Shown here: one piece after another, positions 48,830 to 56,679 of the stretch | Position numbering within the stretch: position 1 is the stretch's first letter | Layout: each line of letters opens with the position of its first letter | Assembly: GCF_900177295.1 (NCBI RefSeq) | Contig: NZ_FWZX01000012.1 | Span: 62,001 to 126,000, forward strand | DNA length: 64,000 nucleotides | Origin: Tistlia consotensis USBA 355 | GTDB lineage: Bacteria > Pseudomonadota > Alphaproteobacteria > Kiloniellales > DSM-21159 | Reading direction: 5' to 3' | Program-made: the position numbers and the translations under genes | The notes under the pieces: model-generated | Told to the model about the DNA's origin: nothing | What the model saw: the letters and a program-made list of their open reading frames with translations, nothing else | Databases searched by the model: none

Positions 48830-48843
48830 GGACTTATAAGTCC
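48830..48843. promoter_or_regulatory. Perfect 14-bp palindrome, candidate IclR operator
   Basis: GGACTTATAAGTCC, extended on both sides by ATAT, in the divergent control region 28 bp upstream of the ornithine-cyclodeaminase-like gene. IclR proteins bind short AT-centred palindromes, and an IclR gene is the second gene of the downstream operon. The position suggests overlap with a promoter. Confidence 0.6.
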
Positions 48844-48871
48844 GATATACGGAAATCAATCGAGGTATGGC

Positions 48872-49936
48872 ATGTCCAAGCAGGAGTTTCTCTTCCTGAG
48901 CCAGGAGGAGGTGGTGGAGTTCGGCGGGGCCGACATCGCGGCCACGGTGAAGGACGTCGACCGGGCGACGTCGCTGCTCTATCGCGACCTCGCCATCGAG
49001 GCGACGACCGCCACGCTGTTCTGGGACCTGCCGCTCGAGGACCTGCGCCGCAGGGTCGGCTACGCCGGCACCAAGCGGGTCAACATCCACGCCGCCTTCC
49101 TCGACGACGACGGCGTCAGGAAGGTCGGCGTCAAGAACATCCCCAGCAATCCCGAGAACCCCGCCAAGGGCCGCGGCCCCCGCGCCTCCGGCCTGCTGAC
49201 CATGCTCGATCCGGAAAGCGGCTATCCGATCGCCCTGATGGACGCCGCCGTGATCAGCTGCATCCGGACCGGGGCGCTCGGCGCCCTGGGTGCCAAGTAC
49301 CTGCGGCGCTCGGGGCCCTGCCGGCTCGGCCTGATCGGGACCGGGCCGATCAACCGCGCCGCCCTGGACGCGACGGTCGAGGTCTGCGGCGCGGATCTCG
49401 TCGACTGCCTGGTCTACGACCTCGACGGCGCGCGTGCCGCGGCCTACGCGAAGCGGATCGTCGCGAAGCACGGCCTGGCGGCGCGCGCCGTCGACAGCGC
49501 CGAGGCCGCCGTGCGCGACTGCGACATCGTCATGCCGGCGACCACCCTGACCGACCCCTCGCAGGCCTACATTCCCTACGACTGGCTGAAGCCGGGTGCG
49601 CTGTTCGTCGACCTGTCGATCTGGGACGCGACCTACGAGGTCTTCGCCAGGGCCGACAAGCTCTATGCGAACTCGGCCCAGTCGCTGGAGCGCAAGAACC
49701 TCACCCCAGGCTGCCTGGTCGACCAGGGCGTCGTGCCGGCGGACCGGGTGCTCGACCTCGGCGGCGTGCTGACGGGCGAGGTCGCCGGACGCGACGACGA
49801 CGGGCAGATTATCGTCTATTTCGCCCGCGGCATGGCCATATACGATGCGATCTGCGGCCATCGGGTCTATCAGATGGCCCTCGCCAAGAAGAGCGGGCAG
49901 TTCCTGACGCTGTGGGACGAGCCCTACCAGTACTGA
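48872..49936 (+). CDS. Ornithine cyclodeaminase/mu-crystallin-family protein
   Basis: 354 residues. OCD-family marks: FLSQEEVVEFGGADIAATVKDVD at the start, KVGVKNIPSNPENPAKGRGPRASGLLTMLDPESGYPIALMDAAVISCIRTGALGALGAKYL (~88-148), then an NAD site LGLIGTGPINRAALDATVE. Family members include ornithine cyclodeaminase, alanine dehydrogenase and ketimine reductases; some are annotated as tyramine oxidase subunit B. It could reduce or deaminate the amino compound imported by the divergent Dpp-like system. Substrate unknown. Confidence 0.88.
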   Translation: MSKQEFLFLSQEEVVEFGGADIAATVKDVDRATSLLYRDLAIEATTATLFWDLPLEDLRRRVGYAGTKRVNIHAAFLDDDGVRKVGVKNIPSNPENPAKGRGPRASGLLTMLDPESGYPIALMDAAVISCIRTGALGALGAKYLRRSGPCRLGLIGTGPINRAALDATVEVCGADLVDCLVYDLDGARAAAYAKRIVAKHGLAARAVDSAEAAVRDCDIVMPATTLTDPSQAYIPYDWLKPGALFVDLSIWDATYEVFARADKLYANSAQSLERKNLTPGCLVDQGVVPADRVLDLGGVLTGEVAGRDDDGQIIVYFARGMAIYDAICGHRVYQMALAKKSGQFLTLWDEPYQY

Positions 49937-49941
49937 GCCGC

Positions 49942-49967
49942 GGGAGCCAGCCGGGGGAGCCAGCCGG
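49942..49967. repeat. 13-bp tandem duplication before the IclR start
   Basis: GGGAGCCAGCCGG occurs twice in tandem (49942-49954, 49955-49967) immediately before the IclR start codon at 49971 and includes its purine-rich ribosome site. A related ACCAGCCGGGGGAT occurs at the end of the 2-hydroxyacid dehydrogenase gene near 51873-51886. Confidence 0.7.
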
Positions 49968-49970
49968 GGG

Positions 49971-50759
49971 ATGTCGAGCGTCACCAAGGAAGAGCGGAAG
50001 CCGTCGGCCGAGATTGCCAAGCGGCAGACGACGATCGGCAAGAGCGTGGAGATCCTCCACATCCTGGCCGAGGGCGAGACCCGCTTCTCCAACATCCAGA
50101 GGGCGCTCGGCTACGGCAATGGCACGACCCACCGGCTGCTCAAGAGCCTGCTCGACGCCGGCCTGATCGTCCAGGACCCGGTCTCCAAGGACTACCTGCT
50201 GTCCAACGAGATCCTCAAGCTCGCCGCCAAGATCGAGGACGGCTTCGCGCACATCAGCCTGATCGCGACCCGTGAGATGGAGCGTCTGCGCGAGGAGTCC
50301 GGCGAGACCGTCTGCCTGTGCAAGCGGGTCGGCCTGCGCAAGATCATCGCCGAGGAGCTGGCCAGCCAGCACGGCATCAAGTTCGAGTACGGCAAGGGCT
50401 ATTCCTCGTCGTTCCACTCCGGTGCGACCGGCGTGGCCCTGCTCTCCCTGCTCGACGAGGCCGCGGTCGAGAAGCTGCTCGACAAGGCCGAGCTGGTCCA
50501 GGAGACGCCGGACACGGTGATCGACCGCAGCCGGATCCTCGCGCGCGTCGCCGAAGCGCGCCGGAACGGCTACGCCGTCAGCTACGGCGAGGTGACGCCC
50601 GGCACCGCTTCCCTGTCGGTGCCCTTGCAGGACGGCACCAGCTCCTTCGCGCTCACCGTCGTCGGCCCGGCCAACCGCTTCTTCCCGAAGTCGATGCTCG
50701 AGGCGACTCTCGCCGCTGCACGGCGCATCGAGGGCGCGATCAACGCCCAGCGGCACTGA
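49971..50759 (+). CDS. IclR-family transcriptional regulator
   Basis: 262 residues. Winged helix (~22-85): IGKSVEILHILAEGETRFSNIQRALGYGNGTTHRLLKSLLDAGLI; the ligand domain includes GLRKIIAEELASQHGIKFEYGKGYSSSFHSGATGVALLSLL and SVPLQDGTSSFALTVVGPANRF. It lies 34 bp behind the OCD-like gene and 10 bp before the dehydrogenase gene, so is embedded in the operon it probably controls, likely via the palindrome at 48830. Confidence 0.92.
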   Translation: MSSVTKEERKPSAEIAKRQTTIGKSVEILHILAEGETRFSNIQRALGYGNGTTHRLLKSLLDAGLIVQDPVSKDYLLSNEILKLAAKIEDGFAHISLIATREMERLREESGETVCLCKRVGLRKIIAEELASQHGIKFEYGKGYSSSFHSGATGVALLSLLDEAAVEKLLDKAELVQETPDTVIDRSRILARVAEARRNGYAVSYGEVTPGTASLSVPLQDGTSSFALTVVGPANRFFPKSMLEATLAAARRIEGAINAQRH

Positions 50760-50769
50760 CGCCGCCGGC

Positions 50770-51888
50770 ATGGCCGCCGTGCCGACCGCCGTGCCGACCG
50801 CCGGGCCGACCGCCGTGCCGACCGCCATGCCGGTGATCACGATCGCCGACGACGATCCGATGATGCAACTCGTGCGCTTCGCGCTCGAAGGCGATCGGGT
50901 GCTGAGCGAGGACTGGCTCAGGGACTACTTCTCACCGGAGCCGGTGACGGCCTCGGACGTCACCGGGATCGGCCGACGTTGCAGGCTCTTCGGCCGCTGC
51001 GAGGTGCGTTATCTTTCGCGCGAGGAGGAGCCGCGGCTGGCCGAGCTCAGCCGCGGCTCGGACGCCATCGTCTGCCGGCGGGCCGTGATCGATGCGGCGG
51101 TGATCACCGCATCGCCGAGCCTCAGGATGATCAACCGCCTCGGCGAACGCGCCACGGGCATCGACCTGGTGGCGGCCCGCGCCGCCGGCGTCACGGTCAA
51201 TTGCATCGCCCGCCCGACCCTCGCCTACACCGCGGAGCACGCCATCCTGCTGATGCTGGCGGTCGGCAAGGCGCTGGTCGAAGCCGACAAGGCGACCCGC
51301 GCGGGCCGCTACGACCGCGGGAAGGTGCACCCGATCGACGGCGTGGCCTACAACTGGCCCGGCCTCGCCGGCCTGACCGGCCTCTACGGCAAGACGCTCG
51401 GCATCGTCGGCCTCGGCGAGGTGGGCACACTGGTCGCGCGGCGCGCTGCCGCCTTCGGCATGCGTCTTCTCTACAGCAAGCCGAACAGGCTGGGCGAAGA
51501 GCAGGAGCGCCGGCTCGGCCTGGGCTACCGATCCTTCGAGCGCCTGCTGGAGGAAGCCGACGTCGTCTCGCTCCATGCCCGGGCCGTGCCGGAGACGCGC
51601 CATCTCTTCGACCGGGCGGCCTTCCGGCGCATGAAGCCCGGCGCGATCTTCGTCAACACCAGCCGTGGCTCGCTGGTCGACGAGGAGGCCCTGGCCGCGG
51701 CTCTGGAAGGCGGCTGGATCGCCGGCGCCGGCATCGACAACCATGCCGTGGAGCCGCGCCCGGCCGGCGACCGGCTGGCGCGTCTGCCGAACATCGTCAT
51801 GACGCCGCACATCGCCGGCGGCTCCCGCCACGCCCTGCTCGAGGAGGTCGAGCAATTGATTCCCCGGCTCGAACCAGCCGGGGGATAG
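50770..51888 (+). CDS. D-isomer-specific 2-hydroxyacid dehydrogenase
   Basis: 372 residues from ATG 50770, or 353 from ATG 50827; neither has a clear ribosome site. The first 19 residues are MAAVPTAVPTAGPTAVPTA, encoded by a tandem 12-bp repeat. The protein proper (PVITIADDDPMM onward) has the NAD motif GIVGLGEVG (~214-222), the Arg of NTSRGSLVDEEA, and the His of MTPHIAGGSRH, so a complete catalytic set. It reduces or oxidises a 2-hydroxy/2-oxo acid. It is third in the OCD-IclR operon. Confidence 0.88.
   Translation: MAAVPTAVPTAGPTAVPTAMPVITIADDDPMMQLVRFALEGDRVLSEDWLRDYFSPEPVTASDVTGIGRRCRLFGRCEVRYLSREEEPRLAELSRGSDAIVCRRAVIDAAVITASPSLRMINRLGERATGIDLVAARAAGVTVNCIARPTLAYTAEHAILLMLAVGKALVEADKATRAGRYDRGKVHPIDGVAYNWPGLAGLTGLYGKTLGIVGLGEVGTLVARRAAAFGMRLLYSKPNRLGEEQERRLGLGYRSFERLLEEADVVSLHARAVPETRHLFDRAAFRRMKPGAIFVNTSRGSLVDEEALAAALEGGWIAGAGIDNHAVEPRPAGDRLARLPNIVMTPHIAGGSRHALLEEVEQLIPRLEPAGG
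50779..50826 (+). repeat. Four-copy 12-bp tandem repeat at a gene start
   Basis: GTGCCGACCGCC is repeated four times in tandem (the third copy starts GGG), just before ATG 50827. In frame it encodes VPTA units. Three copies carry a GTG codon, so the array supplies alternative starts and could change length by slippage without frameshift. Confidence 0.85.
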
Positions 51889-51900
51889 CGGCCTCCGGGG

Positions 51901-52662
51901 TCAGAAACTGGCGCGACCGCCCGAGATGTCGAAGACCGCGCCGGTCGAGAAGGAGCATTCAGGCGAGCAGAGCCAGGCGACCAGGTTCGCGATCTCGCCT
52001 GGCTCGACGAAGCGCCCCATCGGCACGTTGGCCAGGAGCTTCTGCCGGCGGTCGTCGTCGAGCCTGCCGAAGATCTCGGTCTCGCTCGCCGAGGGCGTGA
52101 CGGCGTTCACCAGCACGCCGCTGCGGGCGACCTCCTTGGCCAGCGACTTTGTCAGCGCGATCTGGCCCGCCTTCGACGCCGCGTAGCCCGAGACGAAGGG
52201 ATTGCCGTCCTTGCCGACGACCGAAGCGACGTTGACGACCCGTCCGTAGCCGTTGCGGACCATCTCCGGGACGATCGCGCTGCAGCAGTTGAAGGTGCCG
52301 GTCAGGTTGACCGCCAGGACCGTCTCGAAGGCCTCGTGCGGATAGTCGCCGACCGCCGCCCGCGGCCCCAGGATGCCGGCATTGTTGACCAGGATGTCGA
52401 CTCGCCCGAACCGGCTTCGCGTCTGGTCGGCGGCGCCCGACACCTCGTCGGGGTTCGAGACGTCGACGCAGTGGCAGGAGACGCGCGCCCCGGCCGCCAG
52501 CTGCCCGGACGCGGCTTCGAGCACGGCCTGGTCGCGGGCCCAGAGGCTGACCGCTGCGCCGTCGGCCAGCAGCCGGCGCGCCACCGCGAGTCCGATGCCC
52601 CGGCTGCCGCCCGTGACGACGGCGCACTGCCCTGCGAGCCGGCTGGGGTCTCCGTTCACCAT
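51901..52662 (-). CDS. SDR-family oxidoreductase (FabG-like)
   Basis: 253 residues. TGGSRGIGLAVA (~17-28), NNAGILG, ASVVGKDG with the catalytic Ser, and YAASK (Tyr/Lys) are intact; the C-terminus ends in FDISGGRASF. NAD(P)-dependent oxidation of a hydroxy compound. It is divergent from the TRAP operon and shares LacI-type operators with it, so it probably metabolises the TRAP cargo. Confidence 0.92.
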   Translation of the reverse strand: MVNGDPSRLAGQCAVVTGGSRGIGLAVARRLLADGAAVSLWARDQAVLEAASGQLAAGARVSCHCVDVSNPDEVSGAADQTRSRFGRVDILVNNAGILGPRAAVGDYPHEAFETVLAVNLTGTFNCCSAIVPEMVRNGYGRVVNVASVVGKDGNPFVSGYAASKAGQIALTKSLAKEVARSGVLVNAVTPSASETEIFGRLDDDRRQKLLANVPMGRFVEPGEIANLVAWLCSPECSFSTGAVFDISGGRASF

Positions 52663-52676
52663 GGCTTTCCGGAATC

Positions 52677-52692
52677 AATAACGTTTTCACAT
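52677..52692. promoter_or_regulatory. LacI-type operator, degenerate copy
   Basis: On the minus strand ATGTGAAAACGTTATT: the left half and centre match TGTGAAAACGTTTTCACA, the right half has decayed. It lies 15 bp upstream of the SDR start codon. Confidence 0.6.
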
Positions 52693-52796
52693 ATGGCGGG
52701 TCGCCGCCATTTGCGTCCGTTTCCTACATCATGCGGTTCTGAACTACAACCTCCTCACCTGCGCCAATGGAGCACAGGCAAGCTGCGCCGAGATGG

Positions 52797-52825
52797 TTGT
52801 GAACGTTTTCACAGCATGTTATAGC
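52797..52825 (+). promoter_or_regulatory. Promoter of the TRAP operon
   Basis: TTGTGA (52797-52802), 17-bp spacer, TATAGC (52820-52825), 36 bp before the dctP start. The LacI operator at 52798-52813 covers the -35 box, so repression by occlusion is expected. Confidence 0.6.
52798..52813. promoter_or_regulatory. LacI-family operator
   Basis: TGTGAACGTTTTCACA: inverted TGTGAA/TTCACA with an ACGT-type centre, the standard GalR/LacI operator form. It overlaps the -35 region of the TRAP operon promoter. The LacI gene at 56680-57777, converging on this operon, is the likely binder. Confidence 0.78.
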
Positions 52826-52861
52826 TGCGGAAACTAAGCGTCCAAGGGAGGAAATGAGAGA

Positions 52862-53971
52862 ATGCTCGGCTTTCCGAAGCTCAGGAAGATCACCGCCGGC
52901 CTGACGTTTTCCGTGGCAGCGCTGGCGGCGGTGGCGCACGTGCCGCAGGCCCTGGCCGAAACGAAGCTCGTCTACGCCGGCTACATCACGCGCTCGGCGG
53001 TCGCCACGACCCTGGACGAATGGTTCATGGATCAGGTCGAGCAGAGGAGCAACGGCCGCATCACCTTCGAGCGCTACTACTCCGGCGCCCTGATGAAGGC
53101 GCGGGATCTCTTTCCGGGCCTGACCAACGGCGCGGTCGACATCGCGACCGGGGCGCCGATGGCCTACAACCCGCAGAGCTATCCGCTGTCGAACATCATG
53201 ATGCCCTACATCACCGACAAGGCGGACGCCGCAACCAAGGCGATCATCGAGCTCTACGGCTCGAACGAAGAGATCAAGCAGGAGTACGAGCGCCAGGGCA
53301 TCAAGATGCTCTGGTCCCTGGCCTTTCCCGACGGCGCGATCTGGAGCAACCGGCCGATCCACGAGCCCGAGGACCTGCAGGGCGTGCGCATCCGCGCCGT
53401 CTCCGGCATCGGCTGGGCGATGGAGAAGCTGGGCGCATCGCCGGTGCCGATGAGCTTCACCGAGGCGGTCGAGGCCCTGAATCGCGGCGCCGTCGACGCG
53501 GTCACCAACGCCCCCTTCGACAGCGGCGTCAACGTCGGGCTCCCCAAGGTCGCCAAGTACGCGACCGACGCCGGCCGCCTCGGCATCAACGGCATCTCCG
53601 TCACGGGCATCAACAAGGCCCGCTTCGAGGGACTGCCCGAGGAGGACCAGGCGGTGATCCTGCAGGTAGCCGCCGAGGTCCCGGGCCAGTTCGCCAAGGT
53701 CGTCAATGCGGCGATCGAGAAGGCGGCCCGTCGCATGGTCGAGCAGGGTGGCGACATCCAGGTCTCGGTCAGCACCGACGCGCAGGCCGCGAAATGGAAG
53801 GCCGCGGTCGCCGACACGCTGCGCGGCCGCTACATCGAGTCTGTCTCGAGGGTGACCAAGAACGGCGGTGCGATCTACGACCAGTTCGTGGCACTGGTGC
53901 GCAAGCACGAGCCGGACTCGACCTACACCCCCGGCCTCGAGGCCTACCTGAAGGCGGCCGGCAAGCAGTAG
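52862..53971 (+). CDS. dctP: TRAP transporter substrate-binding protein
   Basis: 369 residues, ribosome site GGGAGGAAATGAG. Sec signal MLGFPKLRKITAGLTFSVAALAAV ending near ALA-ETK. The DctP core shows YYSGALMKARDLFPGLTNGAVDIATGAPM, IWSNRPIHEPEDLQGVRIRAVSGIGWAMEKLGASPVPMSFTEAVEALNRGAVDAVTNAPFD; the Arg at IRIRAVS matches the conserved carboxylate-binding arginine. So the cargo is a carboxylic or sugar acid. Followed by a very stable hairpin, then dctQ and dctM. Confidence 0.94.
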   Translation: MLGFPKLRKITAGLTFSVAALAAVAHVPQALAETKLVYAGYITRSAVATTLDEWFMDQVEQRSNGRITFERYYSGALMKARDLFPGLTNGAVDIATGAPMAYNPQSYPLSNIMMPYITDKADAATKAIIELYGSNEEIKQEYERQGIKMLWSLAFPDGAIWSNRPIHEPEDLQGVRIRAVSGIGWAMEKLGASPVPMSFTEAVEALNRGAVDAVTNAPFDSGVNVGLPKVAKYATDAGRLGINGISVTGINKARFEGLPEEDQAVILQVAAEVPGQFAKVVNAAIEKAARRMVEQGGDIQVSVSTDAQAAKWKAAVADTLRGRYIESVSRVTKNGGAIYDQFVALVRKHEPDSTYTPGLEAYLKAAGKQ

Positions 53972-53981
53972 GCTCCGCCGC

Positions 53982-54012
53982 GGGCGCCGTCCCCGCCGGC
54001 GGGACGGCGCCC
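53982..54012 (+). terminator. Stable intercistronic hairpin after dctP
   Basis: GGGCGCCGTCCC (53982-53993), loop of 7, GGGACGGCGCCC (54001-54012): 12 perfect pairs in the 72-bp gap between dctP and dctQ. There is no T-run. Such hairpins allow high dctP message and lower dctQM by partial termination or by 3'-end protection. Confidence 0.7.
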
Positions 54013-54043
54013 GGACAGCGCGCGCGACCGGACGGGGGACTCG

Positions 54044-54574
54044 ATGCGTTTCCGGCTGCTCCAAGCAATCTCTCGGTTCAACATCGCCCTGGGCTCGGTC
54101 AGCGGCTTCGCCACCGGCCTGATGATGTGCGTCATCGTGATCGACGTCGCCGGGCGGGCCTGCTTCTCCTCCCCCCTGCCCCTGGCGACGGAGATCAGCG
54201 TGCTGCTGCTGATCATCAAGATCTTCCTCGGCATGGCCGGCGCCCAGGCGACCGATTCGAACTTCCAGGTGACTCTGGTCATCGACCTGCTCTCGCCGCG
54301 CTGGCGCCGCTACCAGCGCGTCTTCTCGCTCGTCGTCACGCTCGCGGCGGTGGCGATCATCACCTGGCTGTCGATCGGCTACGCGATCACCTCGACCCGC
54401 CAGGGCGAATCCTCCTTCGGCGTCTATCCCTTCCCGATCTGGCCGGAGCGGATCATCCTCGCCGCCGGTCTGGTGTTCCTCGTGCTGCAACTGGTGACCG
54501 ACCTGATCGTCACAACGCTGGGCGGCGACGAGGCGCTGAAGGCCGGCCTGCCGAAGCACGATGCCTCCGTCTGA
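54044..54574 (+). CDS. dctQ: TRAP transporter small membrane subunit
   Basis: 176 residues with four predicted helices. MCVIVIDVAGRACFSSPLPLATEIS (~25-50) is the typical DctQ first loop, followed by IKIFLGMAGAQATDSNFQVTLVIDLL. It links DctP docking to DctM. Start ATG at 54044 with GGGGGAC upstream. Confidence 0.92.
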   Translation: MRFRLLQAISRFNIALGSVSGFATGLMMCVIVIDVAGRACFSSPLPLATEISVLLLIIKIFLGMAGAQATDSNFQVTLVIDLLSPRWRRYQRVFSLVVTLAAVAIITWLSIGYAITSTRQGESSFGVYPFPIWPERIILAAGLVFLVLQLVTDLIVTTLGGDEALKAGLPKHDASV

Positions 54575-54595
54575 CGCAGCCCCGGAAGCCCTCCA

Positions 54596-55897
54596 ATGAC
54601 CATGACAGACCTCACGCTGGGGCTTGCGCTGCTCGGCGGCATGCTGACGCTGCTGATCGCCGGCGTGCCGATCGGCTACGCCCTGCTGACCGCGGGCCTC
54701 GCCGGGCTCGTCCTGACGCGGCCCTTGCCGGCGGCCGAGTTCCTGCTGTCGACCTTCGCGCATTCGGCCTCGGCGCACCTCGCCTACGTCGTGCTGCCGC
54801 TGTTCCTCTTCATGGGGCACATGTGCTTCTCCGCCGGCATCGGGCACAGAGCCTTCGACAGCGCCCGCGTCTGGGTCGGGTCCCTGCCGGGCGGGCTCGC
54901 CATCACCACGGTCTTCGCCTGCGCGGGCTTCGCCGCCGTCTCCGGCTCCAGCCTCGCGACCTCGGCGACCGTGGCGCAGGTCGCGGTGCCGCGCATGCTG
55001 CGCGAGGGCTACAGCCAGGCCATCGCCTCGGGCACCGTCGCCGCCGCCGGCACCCTGGGCGTGCTGATCCCGCCCAGCGGCCTGCTGATCGTCTACGCGA
55101 TCTCCACCGACACCTCCATCGTCGACCTGTTCCTGGCCGGCATCGTGCCCGGCGTGATGACCGCGCTCTTCTACGCCGTCATGCTCTTCGGCTGGGTCAA
55201 GCTGGTGCCCGGCGCCGGACCCTCGCACTCGATCGGCCGCACCAGCTTCCGGGCCAAGGCGCGCGCCGTCGTCGAGAGCTGGGAGATCGTGATCCTGTTC
55301 CTGATCGTCATGGGCACGATCTACCTCGGCATCGGCACCGCGACCGAGGCCGCCGCCTTCGGCGCCGCCGGCGCGCTGGCGATCGTGCTGTTCCGCGGCA
55401 AGGACCGCTGGCGGATCGTCTGGCGCGGGCTGATCGACACCGGCGTCACGACTTCCTGCGTCTTCCTGCTGGTCATCGGGGCCGGCCTCTTCGGCTTGGC
55501 CCTGACGACGACCCAGGTGCCGCAGCACTTCACGCTGTGGCTGACCCACTTCGATCTGCCGGTCTGGCAGCTGACGGTGGTCCTGCTGCTGCCCTACTTG
55601 GTGCTCGGCCTGTTCGTCGACGGCATCACGATGATGCTGCTGACCCTGCCGATCATCTTCCCGGTCGTGCAGCACGCCGGCATCAATCCCGTGCTGTTCG
55701 GCATCCTGGTCACGAAGTGCGCCGAGATCGGCGCGATCACGCCGCCGGTCGGCCTGAACATCTTCGTGGTGAAGAACACCGTCCCGGAGATCGACCTGCT
55801 GCAGGCCTTCCGCGGCTCGATCCCCTTCGTGCTCGTCGAGCTGCTGATCATCGGCCTGCTCATCGCCTTCAACGACATCGCACTGGTGCTGCTATGA
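54596..55897 (+). CDS. dctM: TRAP transporter large membrane subunit
   Basis: 433 residues and about twelve helices. DctM signatures: LPLFLFMGHMCFSAGIGHRAFD, GFAAVSGSSLATSATVAQVAVPRMLREGYSQAIASGTVAAAGTLGVLIPPSGLLIVYAI and EIGAITPPVGLNIFVVKN, including the residues that bind Na+ in structures of relatives. Na+-driven uptake of the DctP cargo. The stop overlaps the SDR start (ATGA). Confidence 0.94.
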   Translation: MTMTDLTLGLALLGGMLTLLIAGVPIGYALLTAGLAGLVLTRPLPAAEFLLSTFAHSASAHLAYVVLPLFLFMGHMCFSAGIGHRAFDSARVWVGSLPGGLAITTVFACAGFAAVSGSSLATSATVAQVAVPRMLREGYSQAIASGTVAAAGTLGVLIPPSGLLIVYAISTDTSIVDLFLAGIVPGVMTALFYAVMLFGWVKLVPGAGPSHSIGRTSFRAKARAVVESWEIVILFLIVMGTIYLGIGTATEAAAFGAAGALAIVLFRGKDRWRIVWRGLIDTGVTTSCVFLLVIGAGLFGLALTTTQVPQHFTLWLTHFDLPVWQLTVVLLLPYLVLGLFVDGITMMLLTLPIIFPVVQHAGINPVLFGILVTKCAEIGAITPPVGLNIFVVKNTVPEIDLLQAFRGSIPFVLVELLIIGLLIAFNDIALVLL

Positions 55898-56652
55898 CCT
55901 CCTCCCTCCTCGAGAACCGCGTCGCCGTCATCAGCGGGGCCGCCCGCGCCCGCGGCATCGGCCTGGCGACGGCCGAACTCTTCGCCCGGCAGGGCGCCAG
56001 GGTCGCGATCCTCGATCTCGAGGCCGAGGCGCCCGAGGCGGCGGCCGCGAAGATCGGCTGCGGCGCCATCGGCCTCGCCTGCGACGTCACCGACCCGGAG
56101 GCCTGCACCGCGGCCATCGAGCGCGCCGTCGCGGAATGGGGCCAGGTCGACGTGCTGGTCAACAACGCCGGGCTGACCCAGCGCCGCCGCCTCGCCGAGG
56201 TCACGGCCGACGACTACGAGCTGGTCACCGGGGTGATTCTCAAGGGCACAATGCAGCTGACCCAGGCTGCCCTGCCGCACATGCCGCGCCAAGCCGGAGC
56301 GGCGATCGTCAACGTCGCCTCGCTGTCGGCGCTGCAGGGCGGCGGCGTCTTCGGCGGCCCGCACTATTGCGCGGCCAAGGCCGGGGTGCTGGGCCTGACC
56401 CGGGCGATGGCGCGCGAGCTCGGGCCCGAGGGCATCCGGGCCAACGCCGTCGCGCCGGGGCTGACCCTGACGGACTTCTCCCGCGGCGCGAACTCCGACG
56501 AGAACAAGCACGCCGCGGCGAAGGCCTATCCCCTGGGCCGTGTCGGACGCCCGTCCGAAATCGCCCAGGCCTGCCTGTTCCTGGCCTCCGAGATGTCCTC
56601 CTACGTGACCGGCATCACGCTGGACGTGAACGGCGGCGCCTACATCCACTGA
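55894..56652 (+). CDS. SDR-family oxidoreductase
   Basis: 252 residues; the ATG at 55894 overlaps dctM by 4 bp. Nucleotide site is GAARARGIGLATA, a two-residue-longer variant of the usual TGxxxGIG loop with the first Thr replaced (ISGAARARGIG). NNAGLTQRRR, ASLSALQGG and YCAAK supply the remaining SDR residues. Last gene of the TRAP operon; likely oxidises the imported hydroxy acid or polyol. It converges with the LacI gene. Confidence 0.92.
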   Translation: MTSSLLENRVAVISGAARARGIGLATAELFARQGARVAILDLEAEAPEAAAAKIGCGAIGLACDVTDPEACTAAIERAVAEWGQVDVLVNNAGLTQRRRLAEVTADDYELVTGVILKGTMQLTQAALPHMPRQAGAAIVNVASLSALQGGGVFGGPHYCAAKAGVLGLTRAMARELGPEGIRANAVAPGLTLTDFSRGANSDENKHAAAKAYPLGRVGRPSEIAQACLFLASEMSSYVTGITLDVNGGAYIH

Positions 56653-56679
56653 GCGGCGCGGACCGGCGCCGGGCGATGC

